A stretch of 64,000 bases of DNA from AC-51 sp036265325. Lineage in GTDB: Bacteria; Actinomycetota; UBA4738; HRBIN12. The notes under the pieces are model-generated. The model did not search any database and was not told the DNA's origin. It saw nothing but the letters and a program-made list of their open reading frames with translations. Position numbers and translations under genes: made by a program. Where the stretch lies: contig DATAPH010000015.1 of NCBI GenBank assembly GCA_036265325.1, forward strand, positions 12,128-76,127. Direction: 5' to 3'. Positions 8,673 through 16,716 of the stretch are shown here, in pieces. Each line of letters opens with the position of its first letter. Positions within the stretch are counted from its first letter, which is position 1.

Positions 8673-9041
8673 ATGCGAGAAGCGGGCAAGAGGCAGCTCA
8701 TCATCGGTCTGGCGATCGCCGGCGTCGGACTGGCTATCAGCGTCGGGTCCTACGCCGCAGCGTCTTCCAACGGTGGCGGCGGCTATTTCCTGATGTTCGG
8801 ACTCGTGATCGTCGGCTTGATGCGCGCGTTCCGCGGGTACTCGATGATGAAGGCAGCCGGCGCGACGCCTCCGGCCACGGCACCCGGTGTCGCTCCGGCG
8901 ATGCCCGCTCCGATGCCCGCGATGCCGCCGCAACCACCGCGTGACGCGGCACCTGCGCAGGCGATCGAGCCTTCGGCGCCGCAGCCGGCGAGCTCCGCGT
9001 CACCGCCTCCTGCGCCGGCGCCGTCGTCGATGTGGGACTAA
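8673..9041 (+). CDS. Two-helix membrane protein with Pro/Ala-rich tail
   Basis: Unrecognised 122-aa protein. Two membrane segments, about residues 8-28 (LIIGLAIAGVGLAISVGSYA) and 38-53 (FLMFGLVIVGLMRAF), are followed by about 60 residues dominated by Pro, Ala, Met and Ser, ending SSMWD. The low-complexity tail is probably disordered. ATG 8673 is chosen; an in-frame upstream extension would have no ribosome site. The 137 bp before it hold no other feature I can see. Confidence 0.65.
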   Translation: MREAGKRQLIIGLAIAGVGLAISVGSYAAASSNGGGGYFLMFGLVIVGLMRAFRGYSMMKAAGATPPATAPGVAPAMPAPMPAMPPQPPRDAAPAQAIEPSAPQPASSASPPPAPAPSSMWD

Positions 9042-9082
9042 CTCGCGCTCGATACGCGGGCCGGCGCATCGTCGCAGGGGCC

Positions 9083-9526
9083 TCAGCCCGGAAGGACGTA
9101 GACCCGCACCAACACGTCTTCCTGCACGGTGTGGTCGAGCTCGAACCCGCAGTGCTCGACCACACGCTGCGAGCCGATGTTGTGCTCCGCGATCTCTGCC
9201 CATATCGGCCGTACCGGATCGATCGAGAGCAACCCGCGGAGTCCCGCCGTCGCGTATCCCTTCCCCCAGTGCTCGCGCCCGACCCAGTACCCGACGTGGC
9301 GTTGGCCCTCTTGATCCCAGCTCCCGATCTGTCCGACGACGACATCCCCGTCGACGATCGCCCGGACGATGTTGTCGGGGTTGGCAAGCACACGCGCGAG
9401 GTGCTCGCGAAACGCGGGCTCGTCTCGTGCAGGGAACGCCGCCATCGCGTTCGCCTCGGGATCGTCTTGGTAGGCGTACAGGATCGGGACGTCTGACTCC
9501 CGGATCTCGCGCAACGTGACCCTCAC
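9083..9526 (-). CDS. GNAT acetyltransferase, RimJ/RimL type
   Basis: 147-aa acetyltransferase. The start LREIRESDVPILYAYQDDPE and the acetyl-CoA motif GYWVGREHWGKGYATAGL resemble the RimJ/RimL branch, which acetylates protein N-termini or small molecules. GTG 9526 is the start; the cyclase stop lies 3 bp upstream, so both probably share a transcript. Substrate unknown. Confidence 0.83.
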   Translation of the reverse strand: MRVTLREIRESDVPILYAYQDDPEANAMAAFPARDEPAFREHLARVLANPDNIVRAIVDGDVVVGQIGSWDQEGQRHVGYWVGREHWGKGYATAGLRGLLSIDPVRPIWAEIAEHNIGSQRVVEHCGFELDHTVQEDVLVRVYVLPG

Positions 9527-9529
9527 GGC

Positions 9530-10729
9530 TCAGACCGGCTCTGCGCGGAACAGCGGCACGGGATCGGCGACGCCCTTCAACTCGACGGCGCCGAGCGGCG
9601 TGAACCCGATCGCGCCTGCGCACGCGTCAACAACCTCGCGGCTGACCAGCACTTCGCCTGGCCCGGCCTTGCCGGACAACCGCGACGCGAGATTCACCGT
9701 GCGCCCGAAGACGTCGCCATCGCGTTCGATCACCGCCCCGATGTGCATGCCGACATGCGCCGGCGGCAGTCCGAGCGGCTCCGTTGCGCCGATCACCTCG
9801 AGCGCGCCGCGGACGCCGGCCGAGGCATCTCGGAACCGGAACATCACGCCGTCGCCGAGGAACTTCATCGCCTCGCCGTCGTGATGCGTCGCGGTCCGTT
9901 GGACCAGTTGAGCGAGCGATGTTGCCAGCTCAGCAGCCGTTTCATCGCCGCGTTCCTCGGTGAGCGCCGTGTACCCGGACAGATCCATGAACGCCATGGT
10001 CGCCGGCCGTTCGGGCTTGGTGTAGAGCCCCGCCTCGACCAGCGCGAGCTCGAGGTGCTCGACCAGGTCGCTCATCCACGCGTGCTCCTGCATACGCCGG
10101 TAGATCGCCATCGTCGAGCCGTCGACGACCGACATGATCGCGTCTCCGAACTCGGCGCCCTGGTCCAGGAGCTCCCGCTGGGACGCGCCCGCACGCTGCG
10201 CCGGCACGTCGACCAGGTCGTGCCAGAGTCCCGTCTCAGAACGGGCGATGCGCCGGAAGTTCTCGCCGTAGACGCGGAGCATCCGTAAGAGGATCTGCGG
10301 TTCGACGCCGGTCCGAAGGATGACGCCCCCGGCCGCAACCAAGTCGGGCTCGTCGGTCCGGGGGTGATCGTCCGGCTCGGGCGGCGCGAAGCCGACCGCC
10401 GCGTACATCTGCTGCAACACGTCGAACGGGATACCTTGTTGCGCCGCGAGCTCGGCCCACGTCATGTCGAGATGTACGCCCCAGCGCGCGTAGTACTGGC
10501 GGTCCAGCACGTTGAGGCTCACGAACCCGTCGCGCATCGCCAGCCCGATCGTTTCGAGAGGGATGCCGGCATCGATGCAGACCGACAGGAGCATCGCGCG
10601 ACGAACCGATCCCGCATCGAGGTCGTCGAGGTCGCGCTGGAAGACACCCTCCTTGGCCATCGCCTGGACAAGCTCGGGACGCACGCCGGCGCGGTCGGCG
10701 ACTTCCTTCAGGTCGAGCGGCTCCGTCAC
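9530..10729 (-). CDS. Class III adenylate/guanylate cyclase with N-terminal regulatory domain
   Basis: 399-aa cyclase making cAMP or cGMP. The helical N-terminus (about 1-200, starting LDLKEVADRAGVRPELVQAM) resembles the regulatory domains of Rv1264-like actinobacterial cyclases. The catalytic domain (about 215-399) has both metal aspartates, in MAFMDLSGYTAL and FLGDGVMFRF, and the base-selecting lysine in AMKFLGDG. No membrane segment is seen, so it is soluble. GTG 10729 fits the domain start; an in-frame extension upstream lies in the nucleotidyltransferase gene. 28 bp separate it from that gene. Confidence 0.86.
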   Translation of the reverse strand: MTEPLDLKEVADRAGVRPELVQAMAKEGVFQRDLDDLDAGSVRRAMLLSVCIDAGIPLETIGLAMRDGFVSLNVLDRQYYARWGVHLDMTWAELAAQQGIPFDVLQQMYAAVGFAPPEPDDHPRTDEPDLVAAGGVILRTGVEPQILLRMLRVYGENFRRIARSETGLWHDLVDVPAQRAGASQRELLDQGAEFGDAIMSVVDGSTMAIYRRMQEHAWMSDLVEHLELALVEAGLYTKPERPATMAFMDLSGYTALTEERGDETAAELATSLAQLVQRTATHHDGEAMKFLGDGVMFRFRDASAGVRGALEVIGATEPLGLPPAHVGMHIGAVIERDGDVFGRTVNLASRLSGKAGPGEVLVSREVVDACAGAIGFTPLGAVELKGVADPVPLFRAEPV

Positions 10730-10757
10730 ACCACCATCATCCCGCGGCTGCGGGCGA

Positions 10758-11261
10758 TCACGTTCGCTCGTTCGACCGCTCGGCGGTGAGGAGCGCGCGC
10801 AGCCCGGGGAGGGCCGCACGGTCGCGAGGCCGGTCCGCCGCCTCCTTCGAGCGCACAACGTCGGCGAGCGACGCGACGGTGACATCTCCCGAACGAAGAT
10901 GCATGACGATCGCCCCTCGCCGAAGATCTTCGAAGCCCTGCGTCCCCGATGGCTTGAAGGTGATGTCGAGGTCGCCCAGATCCGTCTGTAGGGTCCACGC
11001 GCGGACCCGAGCCAGCGACTCGCCGGAGTGATCGAACGGAACACCATCCGGTTCGCCGGCAACGCGGATACGGGCATGGATCTCGTTCAGCACCGCCGAC
11101 AGGCGCTCGAGGTTCTCCCGTGCCTCTTGCGGCACGACGTCAACGTCGGTGGTCACGTGCGAGGCACCGTGCAGGATCGCCGCCATCCCACCGATCAGGA
11201 CGTATCGAACCCCGTGGCGGTCGAGCGCGTCGAAGATAGCCCGCGGATCGAACTCAGCCAT
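10758..11261 (-). CDS. Nucleotidyltransferase, possible toxin of a HTH-NTase pair
   Basis: 167-aa protein with the polymerase-beta-like signature: VLIGGMAAILHG, then TTDVDVVPQE, where two acidic residues should bind metal, then a third Asp in GDLDITF. This resembles AbiEii/MNT-type nucleotidyltransferases, some of which are toxins. It starts 8 bp inside the end of the HTH gene, so the pair is coupled. Non-toxic roles such as tRNA or small-molecule nucleotidylation cannot be excluded. Confidence 0.75.
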   Translation of the reverse strand: MAEFDPRAIFDALDRHGVRYVLIGGMAAILHGASHVTTDVDVVPQEARENLERLSAVLNEIHARIRVAGEPDGVPFDHSGESLARVRAWTLQTDLGDLDITFKPSGTQGFEDLRRGAIVMHLRSGDVTVASLADVVRSKEAADRPRDRAALPGLRALLTAERSNERT

Positions 11262-11577
11262 CGTTCCCCGTCCGGACCGCGTGTGCCTCGTGCATCAGGT
11301 CGACGGCGGCGACGGCCCGGTCGAGACGTTCGTCGGGCGTGAGCTCGAGCCCGCGTCGCGCCACCGTCCACGCATCTTCATCGAGGGGAACGACACGGAC
11401 GTCGAGGTCAAGGCCGCACGCCCGAACAAGCTCGAGCAATCGTTCGAACGTCGGCTGGATCGATCCCCGCTCGATCCGCGCCACCGTCGGCTGGGTCGCC
11501 CCAGCGAGCTCGGCAAGTCGCCGTTGGCTCAACCCGGCGCGAAGGCGGCCCTCCCGCAAGATTTGGCCGGCGTCCAT
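11254..11577 (-). CDS. XRE-type HTH protein, possible antitoxin
   Basis: 107-aa protein with an N-terminal XRE HTH (about 5-60: ILREGRLRAGLSQRRLAELA, then TQPTVARIERG). The C-terminal region, LTPDERLDRAVAAVDLMHEA, resembles the short segment often seen in HTH partners of nucleotidyltransferases. ATG 11577 lies 6 nt after TATACT (leaderless pattern) and downstream of an inverted repeat, so autoregulation is likely. Confidence 0.78.
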   Translation of the reverse strand: MDAGQILREGRLRAGLSQRRLAELAGATQPTVARIERGSIQPTFERLLELVRACGLDLDVRVVPLDEDAWTVARRGLELTPDERLDRAVAAVDLMHEAHAVRTGNDG

Positions 11578-11611
11578 GCTCGCAGTATACGCAATACGTA
11601 TCGTGTCGATA
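11578..11611 (-). promoter_or_regulatory. Promoter and operator of the HTH-nucleotidyltransferase pair
   Basis: On the minus strand TATACT (11584-11589) lies 6 nt before ATG 11577. About 7 bp upstream is an inverted repeat, GTATCG-TGT-CGATAC, at 11597-11611. It is placed for autorepression by the XRE protein. The repeat also lies about 26 bp below the end of the transketolase gene. Confidence 0.65.
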
Positions 11612-11636
11612 CTTGATAGGCATGGACGTGATGCGC

Positions 11637-12539
11637 CTAACGCATGGCCAACGCCGCGGAAACACGGCGACGGATGCCGGCCGAGTCCAAGTCCACATCG
11701 GCGTCCAACCGCTCGGGCTCGCCGTACCGATGGATAAACGCGCGGGGCACGCCGAGGGTGATGAAGCGCATAGCCCGGTCCGACAACACCACGGTGACGA
11801 CCGGCGCGGCCGTCCCCTCGTAGAACGGCTCGACCGTGACGAGGGCCGGCGCATCGCCGGCGATCGAGACGAGTCCGTCCGCGTCGAAAGGACGAAGGCT
11901 GGTTGCGTACGCCACGGTGACATCGAGCCCCTCGCACGCCGCGACGGTTCGGTCGAGCATCGGGCCGAACGTGAGCACGGTTGCCTGCGCGCCGCGGCGG
12001 ATGACCTTGAGCCGGCCGAGGTCGAGCTGATGCGCCTCGGCGTTCGTTGCGACGCTTCCGCGGATGTACGTTGGCGACCCGTTCGCGTAGGTCGATCGCA
12101 GCATCGCGTCGATCTCGTCTCCGTGGCCCGGAATCAGCACCTCCATCCCCGGGATGCCGAGCATCACGCCGGCGTCGGCTGGCGCATGGTGCGTACCGCC
12201 TGACGACGCGTAGTCGTAGGAGCCGCCGAACCCGACGAACGTACCGCCGAGTCCCTGGTATCCGAAGTCCACCTTGAGCTGTTCGTACGGGCGCTCGGCC
12301 ATGAACGGCGACAACGAGTGCGCGATCGGATGGAACCCCTCCATCGCGAAGCCGGCCGCCACGCCCACCATCGTCTGCTCCATGATCCCGATGTTGACCA
12401 CGCGCTCGGGATGCGCGGCGACCGCGCGCTCGAAGTACGACGTGCTGATGTCGGCGAGCACGACGGCCACGCGGTCGTCCCGATCGGCGAGATCCGACAC
12501 GGTGGCGCCGAACGCCTGTCGCATGTCGCGCATCACCAC
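11637..12539 (-). CDS. Transketolase, C-terminal subunit
   Basis: 300-aa protein covering the pyrimidine-binding and C-terminal domains of transketolase. MRQAFGATVSDLADRDDRVAVV opens the domain; catalytic Glu lies in NIGIMEQTMVGVAAG; the end ALVTVEPFYEGTAAPVV belongs to the C-terminal domain. It should bind thiamine diphosphate at the interface with the N-terminal subunit encoded upstream (7 bp overlap). Two-gene transketolases occur in archaea, actinobacteria and others; the function could also be a related 2-oxo sugar or aldehyde transferase. Confidence 0.88.
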   Translation of the reverse strand: MVMRDMRQAFGATVSDLADRDDRVAVVLADISTSYFERAVAAHPERVVNIGIMEQTMVGVAAGFAMEGFHPIAHSLSPFMAERPYEQLKVDFGYQGLGGTFVGFGGSYDYASSGGTHHAPADAGVMLGIPGMEVLIPGHGDEIDAMLRSTYANGSPTYIRGSVATNAEAHQLDLGRLKVIRRGAQATVLTFGPMLDRTVAACEGLDVTVAYATSLRPFDADGLVSIAGDAPALVTVEPFYEGTAAPVVTVVLSDRAMRFITLGVPRAFIHRYGEPERLDADVDLDSAGIRRRVSAALAMR

Positions 12540-13222
12540 TCACCCTCCGGCACGTCGGCGACGACCGCGGTCGGCACGTCGTCATGCCGAACACTGAAGG
12601 CGCGCGCGAGCGCGTCGTGATCGTGCCCGTCGGCCACGTGCACATCCCAACCGAACGAACCGATCCGGTCGGGCCACGGCGGCATCGTCAACGAGGAGCT
12701 GTGGTTGTCGATCACGAGCAGCGTGAGCCCGCCGAGCCGCAGCTGCGGCGCGAGCAAGATCGCCTCCCAGTTGGAGCCCTCGTTGAGCTCCGCATCTCCG
12801 CACAGCACGATGGTCCGCTGTTCCCACAAACCCTTGGCCCGCAACGCGAGCGCGACACCGACGGCTATCGGCAATCCGTGCCCGAGCGAGCCGGTCGACG
12901 CCTCGATCCCCGGCACCTGTGTTCGATCGGGATGGCTCCCGAGATGCCCGTCGTGCTCGAGGAATCGGTCGAGCCAGTCGGGCGGGAAGAACCCCTTCGC
13001 CGCGAGGATCGCGTAGAGCGCCGCGGGTCCGTGCCCCTTGCTGACGATGAGCCGGTCGCGATCCTCTGCATCTGGTGACGCGGGGTCGATCCGCAACACA
13101 CGGTCGTAGAGCACCCACAGGGCGTCCATCGTCGACGTGGTGCTCTCCTCGTGCTTCTCGTCGCCGGTGGCGCGCGCCATCAGCGCGCGGACGTCGTCGA
13201 GCGTTACGGTGCGCGTGTCCAT
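12533..13222 (-). CDS. Transketolase, N-terminal subunit
   Basis: 229-aa ThDP- and Mg-binding half of transketolase. DRLIVSKGHGPAALYAIL and GSLGHGLPIAVGVALALR are hallmark segments, and GDAELNEGSNWEA is the ThDP motif (GDxxxNEG). Reaction: transfer of two-carbon ketol units in the pentose phosphate pathway. ATG 13222 is chosen, with GTG 13225 next to it as the alternative. Divergent from soxR over about 32 bp with a SoxR-like repeat, which suggests redox control. Confidence 0.88.
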   Translation of the reverse strand: MDTRTVTLDDVRALMARATGDEKHEESTTSTMDALWVLYDRVLRIDPASPDAEDRDRLIVSKGHGPAALYAILAAKGFFPPDWLDRFLEHDGHLGSHPDRTQVPGIEASTGSLGHGLPIAVGVALALRAKGLWEQRTIVLCGDAELNEGSNWEAILLAPQLRLGGLTLLVIDNHSSSLTMPPWPDRIGSFGWDVHVADGHDHDALARAFSVRHDDVPTAVVADVPEGEW

Positions 13223-13236
13223 CACGTCGGACGGTA

Positions 13237-13254
13237 CAAGTTAAAGTGAACTTG
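13237..13254. promoter_or_regulatory. Probable SoxR operator, also -10 of soxR
   Basis: Inverted repeat CAAGTT-AAAGTG-AACTTG immediately before the soxR ATG. The half-sites match the CAAG/CTTG ends of known SoxR boxes, but the spacing is wider than in the enterobacterial box. TAAAGT (13242-13247) is a likely -10 for soxR, 7 nt before its ATG. The site also faces the divergent transketolase genes. Confidence 0.65.
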
Positions 13255-13743
13255 ATGTCAAGCCCCGGCGCGACGCGAGACGACCTCTTGCCGATCGGCG
13301 ACATCGCCGCGCGGAGCGGTCTTGCACCGTCCGCGATCCGCTTCTACGAAGCGGAGGGTCTGATCCGCGCGGAACGCACCGGGGGCGGGCGGCGCGCGTT
13401 CCCTCGGCACGTCCTTCGGCGGCTGGCGTTCATCTCGTCTGCGCAGCGCGTCGGTTTGACCCTCAAGGAGATCGCCGATGCGCTCGCAACCCTTCCACCC
13501 GACCGCGCGCCGACCAAGGCGCAATGGGCCAAGCTCTCGCGCGGCTGGCGCCGCCAGCTCGACGACCGGATCGCCGAGCTCGAGCGGCTCCGCGACGATC
13601 TGACGACGTGCATCGGATGCGGCTGCCTGTCGCTCCAGACATGCCGGCTGTTCAACCCGGATGACGACGCGGCCGCGAACGGTCCGGGGCCGCGCTACCT
13701 CTTAGGCGACGACCGTGACGAGGTCGCCCGTCACCAGGTGTAG
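13255..13743 (+). CDS. soxR: Redox-sensing transcriptional regulator SoxR (MerR family)
   Basis: 162-aa MerR-family regulator. The HTH is LPIGDIAARSGLAPSAIRFYE; a dimer helix follows; then comes the [2Fe-2S] cluster motif CIGCGCLSLQTC with Cys119, Cys122, Cys124 and Cys130, matching the SoxR pattern CxxCxCxxxxxC. It responds to redox-active compounds or superoxide in known systems. ATG 13255 comes directly after the operator, so the mRNA is probably leaderless. Its 3' end overlaps the convergent small gene by 13 bp. Confidence 0.93.
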   Translation: MSSPGATRDDLLPIGDIAARSGLAPSAIRFYEAEGLIRAERTGGGRRAFPRHVLRRLAFISSAQRVGLTLKEIADALATLPPDRAPTKAQWAKLSRGWRRQLDDRIAELERLRDDLTTCIGCGCLSLQTCRLFNPDDDAAANGPGPRYLLGDDRDEVARHQV

Positions 13744-13925
13744 ACGGCCGCCACCGCGGAGCCGCGCTGCGTGAGCTTCTCGATCTGTCCCCACGGGAAC
13801 AGCACGCGCACCGCGTCGTCGCCGTCGCGTTGCAGCACCTCGACCCCGTGCTGCGTGAGCTTGATCTCAGCGGTCTGCGGGAACGTCTCCATCCGCCCGC
13901 CGAGGAACGTGATCTCGGTCTCCAT
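13731..13925 (-). CDS. Small protein with FPW motif, unknown function
   Basis: 64-aa unrecognised protein, mostly predicted beta strands, ending VRVLFPWGQIEKLTQRG and a short tail. The motif (hydrophobic)3-P-W-x2-(I/V)-x-(K/R/E) recurs twice in the 158-aa protein at 17538-18014, so both may belong to one small domain family. GGGAGG precedes ATG 13925. Convergent overlap with soxR. Confidence 0.65.
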   Translation of the reverse strand: METEITFLGGRMETFPQTAEIKLTQHGVEVLQRDGDDAVRVLFPWGQIEKLTQRGSAVAAVYTW

Positions 13926-14041
13926 CCAGCCTCCCGCCGGCGACGATCCAGCCGGCCTTCCCAAGTATGAACCCGGGCCGTTCGGTCCGCCTTCGGGCGA
14001 AGGTCCCGAGGCGGCCCGAGCGCTCGGCTAGCGTGCACCGC

Positions 14042-14422
14042 ATGGACGAGCGGTACGAGCGCGGCCGTCGACGCTTCCTCGAGGTCCACGACGCGAAGGC
14101 GCTGCGCGCCGTCGAAGGGCTCGGCGAGCTGGGCGAACAGATCGTTGCGTACGTCTATGGCGACCTCTATATGCGGCCTGCGTTGACCGATCGCGAGCGC
14201 GAGCTGGGCGCGGTCGTCGCGCTCACGGCGCTCGGGCGCTCGTCGCAGCTGCCGCAACACCTCCGCGCGGCGTTGAAGGCGGGCCTCACCGAGGCGGCGC
14301 TCCGCGAGGCGATCATGCTGACCGCCTCGATCGCGGGGTTCCCGCCCGCGATGAACGCGACGTCGACGCTCAAGAGCGTGCTCGCCGAGCGAACGCGACA
14401 CACCGACGAGCCGACGGCATGA
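14042..14422 (+). CDS. Carboxymuconolactone decarboxylase-family (AhpD-like) protein
   Basis: 126-aa protein of the CMD fold: LTDRERELGAVVALTALGR, then LPQHLRAALKAGLTEAALREAIMLTA and AGFPPAMNATSTLK. No CxxC pair is present, so it is not an AhpD-type peroxidase; it resembles the decarboxylase branch, and the true substrate is unknown. ATG 14042 follows TAGCGT by 7 nt. It overlaps the next gene by 4 bp. Confidence 0.82.
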   Translation: MDERYERGRRRFLEVHDAKALRAVEGLGELGEQIVAYVYGDLYMRPALTDRERELGAVVALTALGRSSQLPQHLRAALKAGLTEAALREAIMLTASIAGFPPAMNATSTLKSVLAERTRHTDEPTA

Positions 14423-15006
14423 CCCGCCTGGCCGACGAACGCGGCGGCGTGATCGCGAAGCTCCTCGGCATCCTGCTGGTGCTCGCGGTGTGCGCGAGCG
14501 CGGCGCTGTACATCTACGGCAAGCACCAGCAGCCGCTGTCGCTGCAGGACGCGCACGTCGCAACCGCCGACGGACAGCGCGACCCCGCGACGGTCGGCGT
14601 CGCGCCGGGCAGCGCGGTCTACGTGGCGACGATCGTGCACAACGACGGACGCCTGCCGGTCACGATCGAAGGACTCGCGCCCGCGGGCACGGCGCCGACG
14701 GACGCCTACGTCCCGATCTCCATCCAGCTCGGCGACGGCAAGACACCGAGACCTGCGAGCGGCGCCTTCGTGCCACCGTCACTCGATGCGGGCACCGGCA
14801 TCGGCGTCGTCATCACGTACGCGATCAATCCGAACCTCGAGTGCAGCCACTTCACCAACACGCCGAGCGACCCGACGCCGTTCCCGCCGGTCCCGTTGCG
14901 CTTGTCGAGCTACGGCGTCGACACGACGCAAACGGTTCCGCTCGCGCAGGGCGCACCCACGGTGAGCGGCATCACCAAGACGACCTGCGAGCGAGCGGTC
15001 CCCTAG
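14419..15006 (+). CDS. Membrane-anchored protein, unknown function
   Basis: 195-aa unrecognised protein. A single N-terminal membrane segment (about 12-34, VIAKLLGILLVLAVCASAAL) anchors an extracytoplasmic domain that looks like a beta sandwich (VYVATIVHNDGRLPVTIEGL; GTGIGVVITYAI). Two cysteines (in LECSHF and KTTCER) could pair. It is coupled to the CMD gene (4 bp overlap); its stop is interlocked with the convergent ABC permease stop. Confidence 0.7.
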   Translation: MTRLADERGGVIAKLLGILLVLAVCASAALYIYGKHQQPLSLQDAHVATADGQRDPATVGVAPGSAVYVATIVHNDGRLPVTIEGLAPAGTAPTDAYVPISIQLGDGKTPRPASGAFVPPSLDAGTGIGVVITYAINPNLECSHFTNTPSDPTPFPPVPLRLSSYGVDTTQTVPLAQGAPTVSGITKTTCERAVP

Positions 15007-15761
15007 ACGTCGCGGTCGCGTTCGAGCCACACGGCGCTCGCCCACACGCTCGCGATCCACACGACGGCAAGGCCGAGCGCTCCGGCCCACCCGAACAGCA
15101 CCGCCGACTCGTTACCATGCCCGAAGGCGCCGCCCACACCGGCGAACGGCATGAACTTGGCGAACCGTGGCAGCAGCGCGACGCCGAGCGGTTCGATGAT
15201 GAACAGCCAGCCGAGCAGCCCGAGGATCGCGACCAGCTGACTCCGAAGCGCCGCACCGACCCCGACCGCGAGCGCGGCGCCGTACGCGCACCGAAGCCCT
15301 TCCTGCCCGATCGCGCCGATGACCGCCGCCCCGATCGGGACCGATTTCCCTTCCACGGCGAGCCAGATCGCGGCGATCACGACCGTCATCGTCGCGGCGG
15401 CAACGCCGTACAGGAGGCCGACGACGGCCGCTGCGAGTGACTTCGCGCTGATGACGCGCATCCGTGACGGGACCGCCAGATAGGTCCCGCTCGCCGTGCC
15501 GTATCGAAACTCCGACGTCGCCATCGTCGCGGCCAAGACCAGCACGAACGCGAGCGTGCCGGACGCCTGGAAGACCAGCGTGCGCAGGTCTTCGGTCGTC
15601 ACGATCGGATGGATGCCGTTGGCTTGCGCGTTCGCCGAGTTGGCAAGCGCGAGGAACAGGATCGTGCTCACCCCCGTCAGGCCGACGGCGCCGATCGCCA
15701 TCCCGATCCACAGGCGCGTTGTCCGCACCTTCAACAGCTCCGCGCGGACGAGCTCGATCAT
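15003..15761 (-). CDS. ABC transporter permease (ABC-2 type)
   Basis: 252-aa polytopic membrane protein with about six helices, beginning MIELVRAELLKVRTTRLWIG, typical of ABC-2 type permeases of exporters. Overlaps the ATPase gene by 4 bp. The substrate is unknown; such pairs often export lipids, peptides or drugs. Confidence 0.85.
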   Translation of the reverse strand: MIELVRAELLKVRTTRLWIGMAIGAVGLTGVSTILFLALANSANAQANGIHPIVTTEDLRTLVFQASGTLAFVLVLAATMATSEFRYGTASGTYLAVPSRMRVISAKSLAAAVVGLLYGVAAATMTVVIAAIWLAVEGKSVPIGAAVIGAIGQEGLRCAYGAALAVGVGAALRSQLVAILGLLGWLFIIEPLGVALLPRFAKFMPFAGVGGAFGHGNESAVLFGWAGALGLAVVWIASVWASAVWLERDRDV

Positions 15762-16675
15762 CCCGGCATCTCCGGTGTGGTCAGGGCAAGGAACGCCTGC
15801 TCCAGGGTCGCCGTCTCCCGCCGGAGCTCATGCAACACGATGCCGCCGCTCGCGGCGAGCTCACCGACGCGCTCGATCGAGATACCGCGGATCGACAGCG
15901 CACCGTCGTCGCCGTCCTGGACCGTCCCGCCCGCGTCGCGGATCGCCGTCGTCAGCGGAGCCGGGTTTGGCGTACGCACGATCACGCTCTCCCCGCCCGC
16001 GTTGACCAACGCGGCGACCGAATCCTCGACGAGGAGTCGACCGTGGTCGATCACGACGGCGCGGTCGGCGACCTCGGCGACCTCGGTCAGCAGGTGGCTC
16101 GAGACGAGGACGGCGCCCCCGTCGTCGGCGAACCGCCGCAGGAACCCGCGGAGCCACGCGACGCCCGCCGGGTCGAGCCCGTTGGCCGGCTCGTCGAGGA
16201 CGAGCACGGACGGATCGCCAAGCAGCGCCGCTGCGAACGCCAACCGCTGGCGCATGCCGAGCGAGTACTCGCCGACCTTCACGGTCGCGAACGCCGACAT
16301 GCCGGTGCGCTCGAGCACGGGATCCACGCGATCGGCCGGCAGGCCACCTTCGACGCACATCACCCGCAGGTGTGACCGCGCCGTGCGTCCCGGATGGAAC
16401 CCGGTTGTCTCGAGCGCCGCCCCGACGGACGCCAACGGCTGTTCCAACTCGGTGTACGGACGGCCGAGCACGTTCGCGGAACCACTGGTCGGATGCGCAA
16501 GGCCGAGCAGCATCCGCATCGTCGTCGTCTTGCCGGCGCCGTTCGGGCCCAGGAACCCGGTCACGCTGCCGTGTGGGACGGAGAACGTCAGCCCGTCGAC
16601 CGCAACCGTCGATCCGAATCGCTTGGTCAACGCGCTCGCCTCGATCGCGGGCGCAGCGCCGGCTTGCGAGGACAT
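15758..16675 (-). CDS. ABC transporter ATP-binding protein (exporter)
   Basis: 305-aa ATPase of the CcmA/DrrA-like exporter class. Walker A GPNGAGKTT, signature YSLGMRQRLAFAAAL, Walker B VLVLDEPANGLDP, H-loop SSHLLTE. A C-terminal extension of about 80 residues is typical of this class. ATG 16675 is chosen; TAGGCT lies 8 nt upstream. Coupled to the permease. Divergent from the PAC2 gene over 41 bp. Confidence 0.92.
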   Translation of the reverse strand: MSSQAGAAPAIEASALTKRFGSTVAVDGLTFSVPHGSVTGFLGPNGAGKTTTMRMLLGLAHPTSGSANVLGRPYTELEQPLASVGAALETTGFHPGRTARSHLRVMCVEGGLPADRVDPVLERTGMSAFATVKVGEYSLGMRQRLAFAAALLGDPSVLVLDEPANGLDPAGVAWLRGFLRRFADDGGAVLVSSHLLTEVAEVADRAVVIDHGRLLVEDSVAALVNAGGESVIVRTPNPAPLTTAIRDAGGTVQDGDDGALSIRGISIERVGELAASGGIVLHELRRETATLEQAFLALTTPEMPG

Positions 16676-16716
16676 CGACGCAGAGCCTACCGGGGCACCC
16701 TCGATATGCTGCGAGC

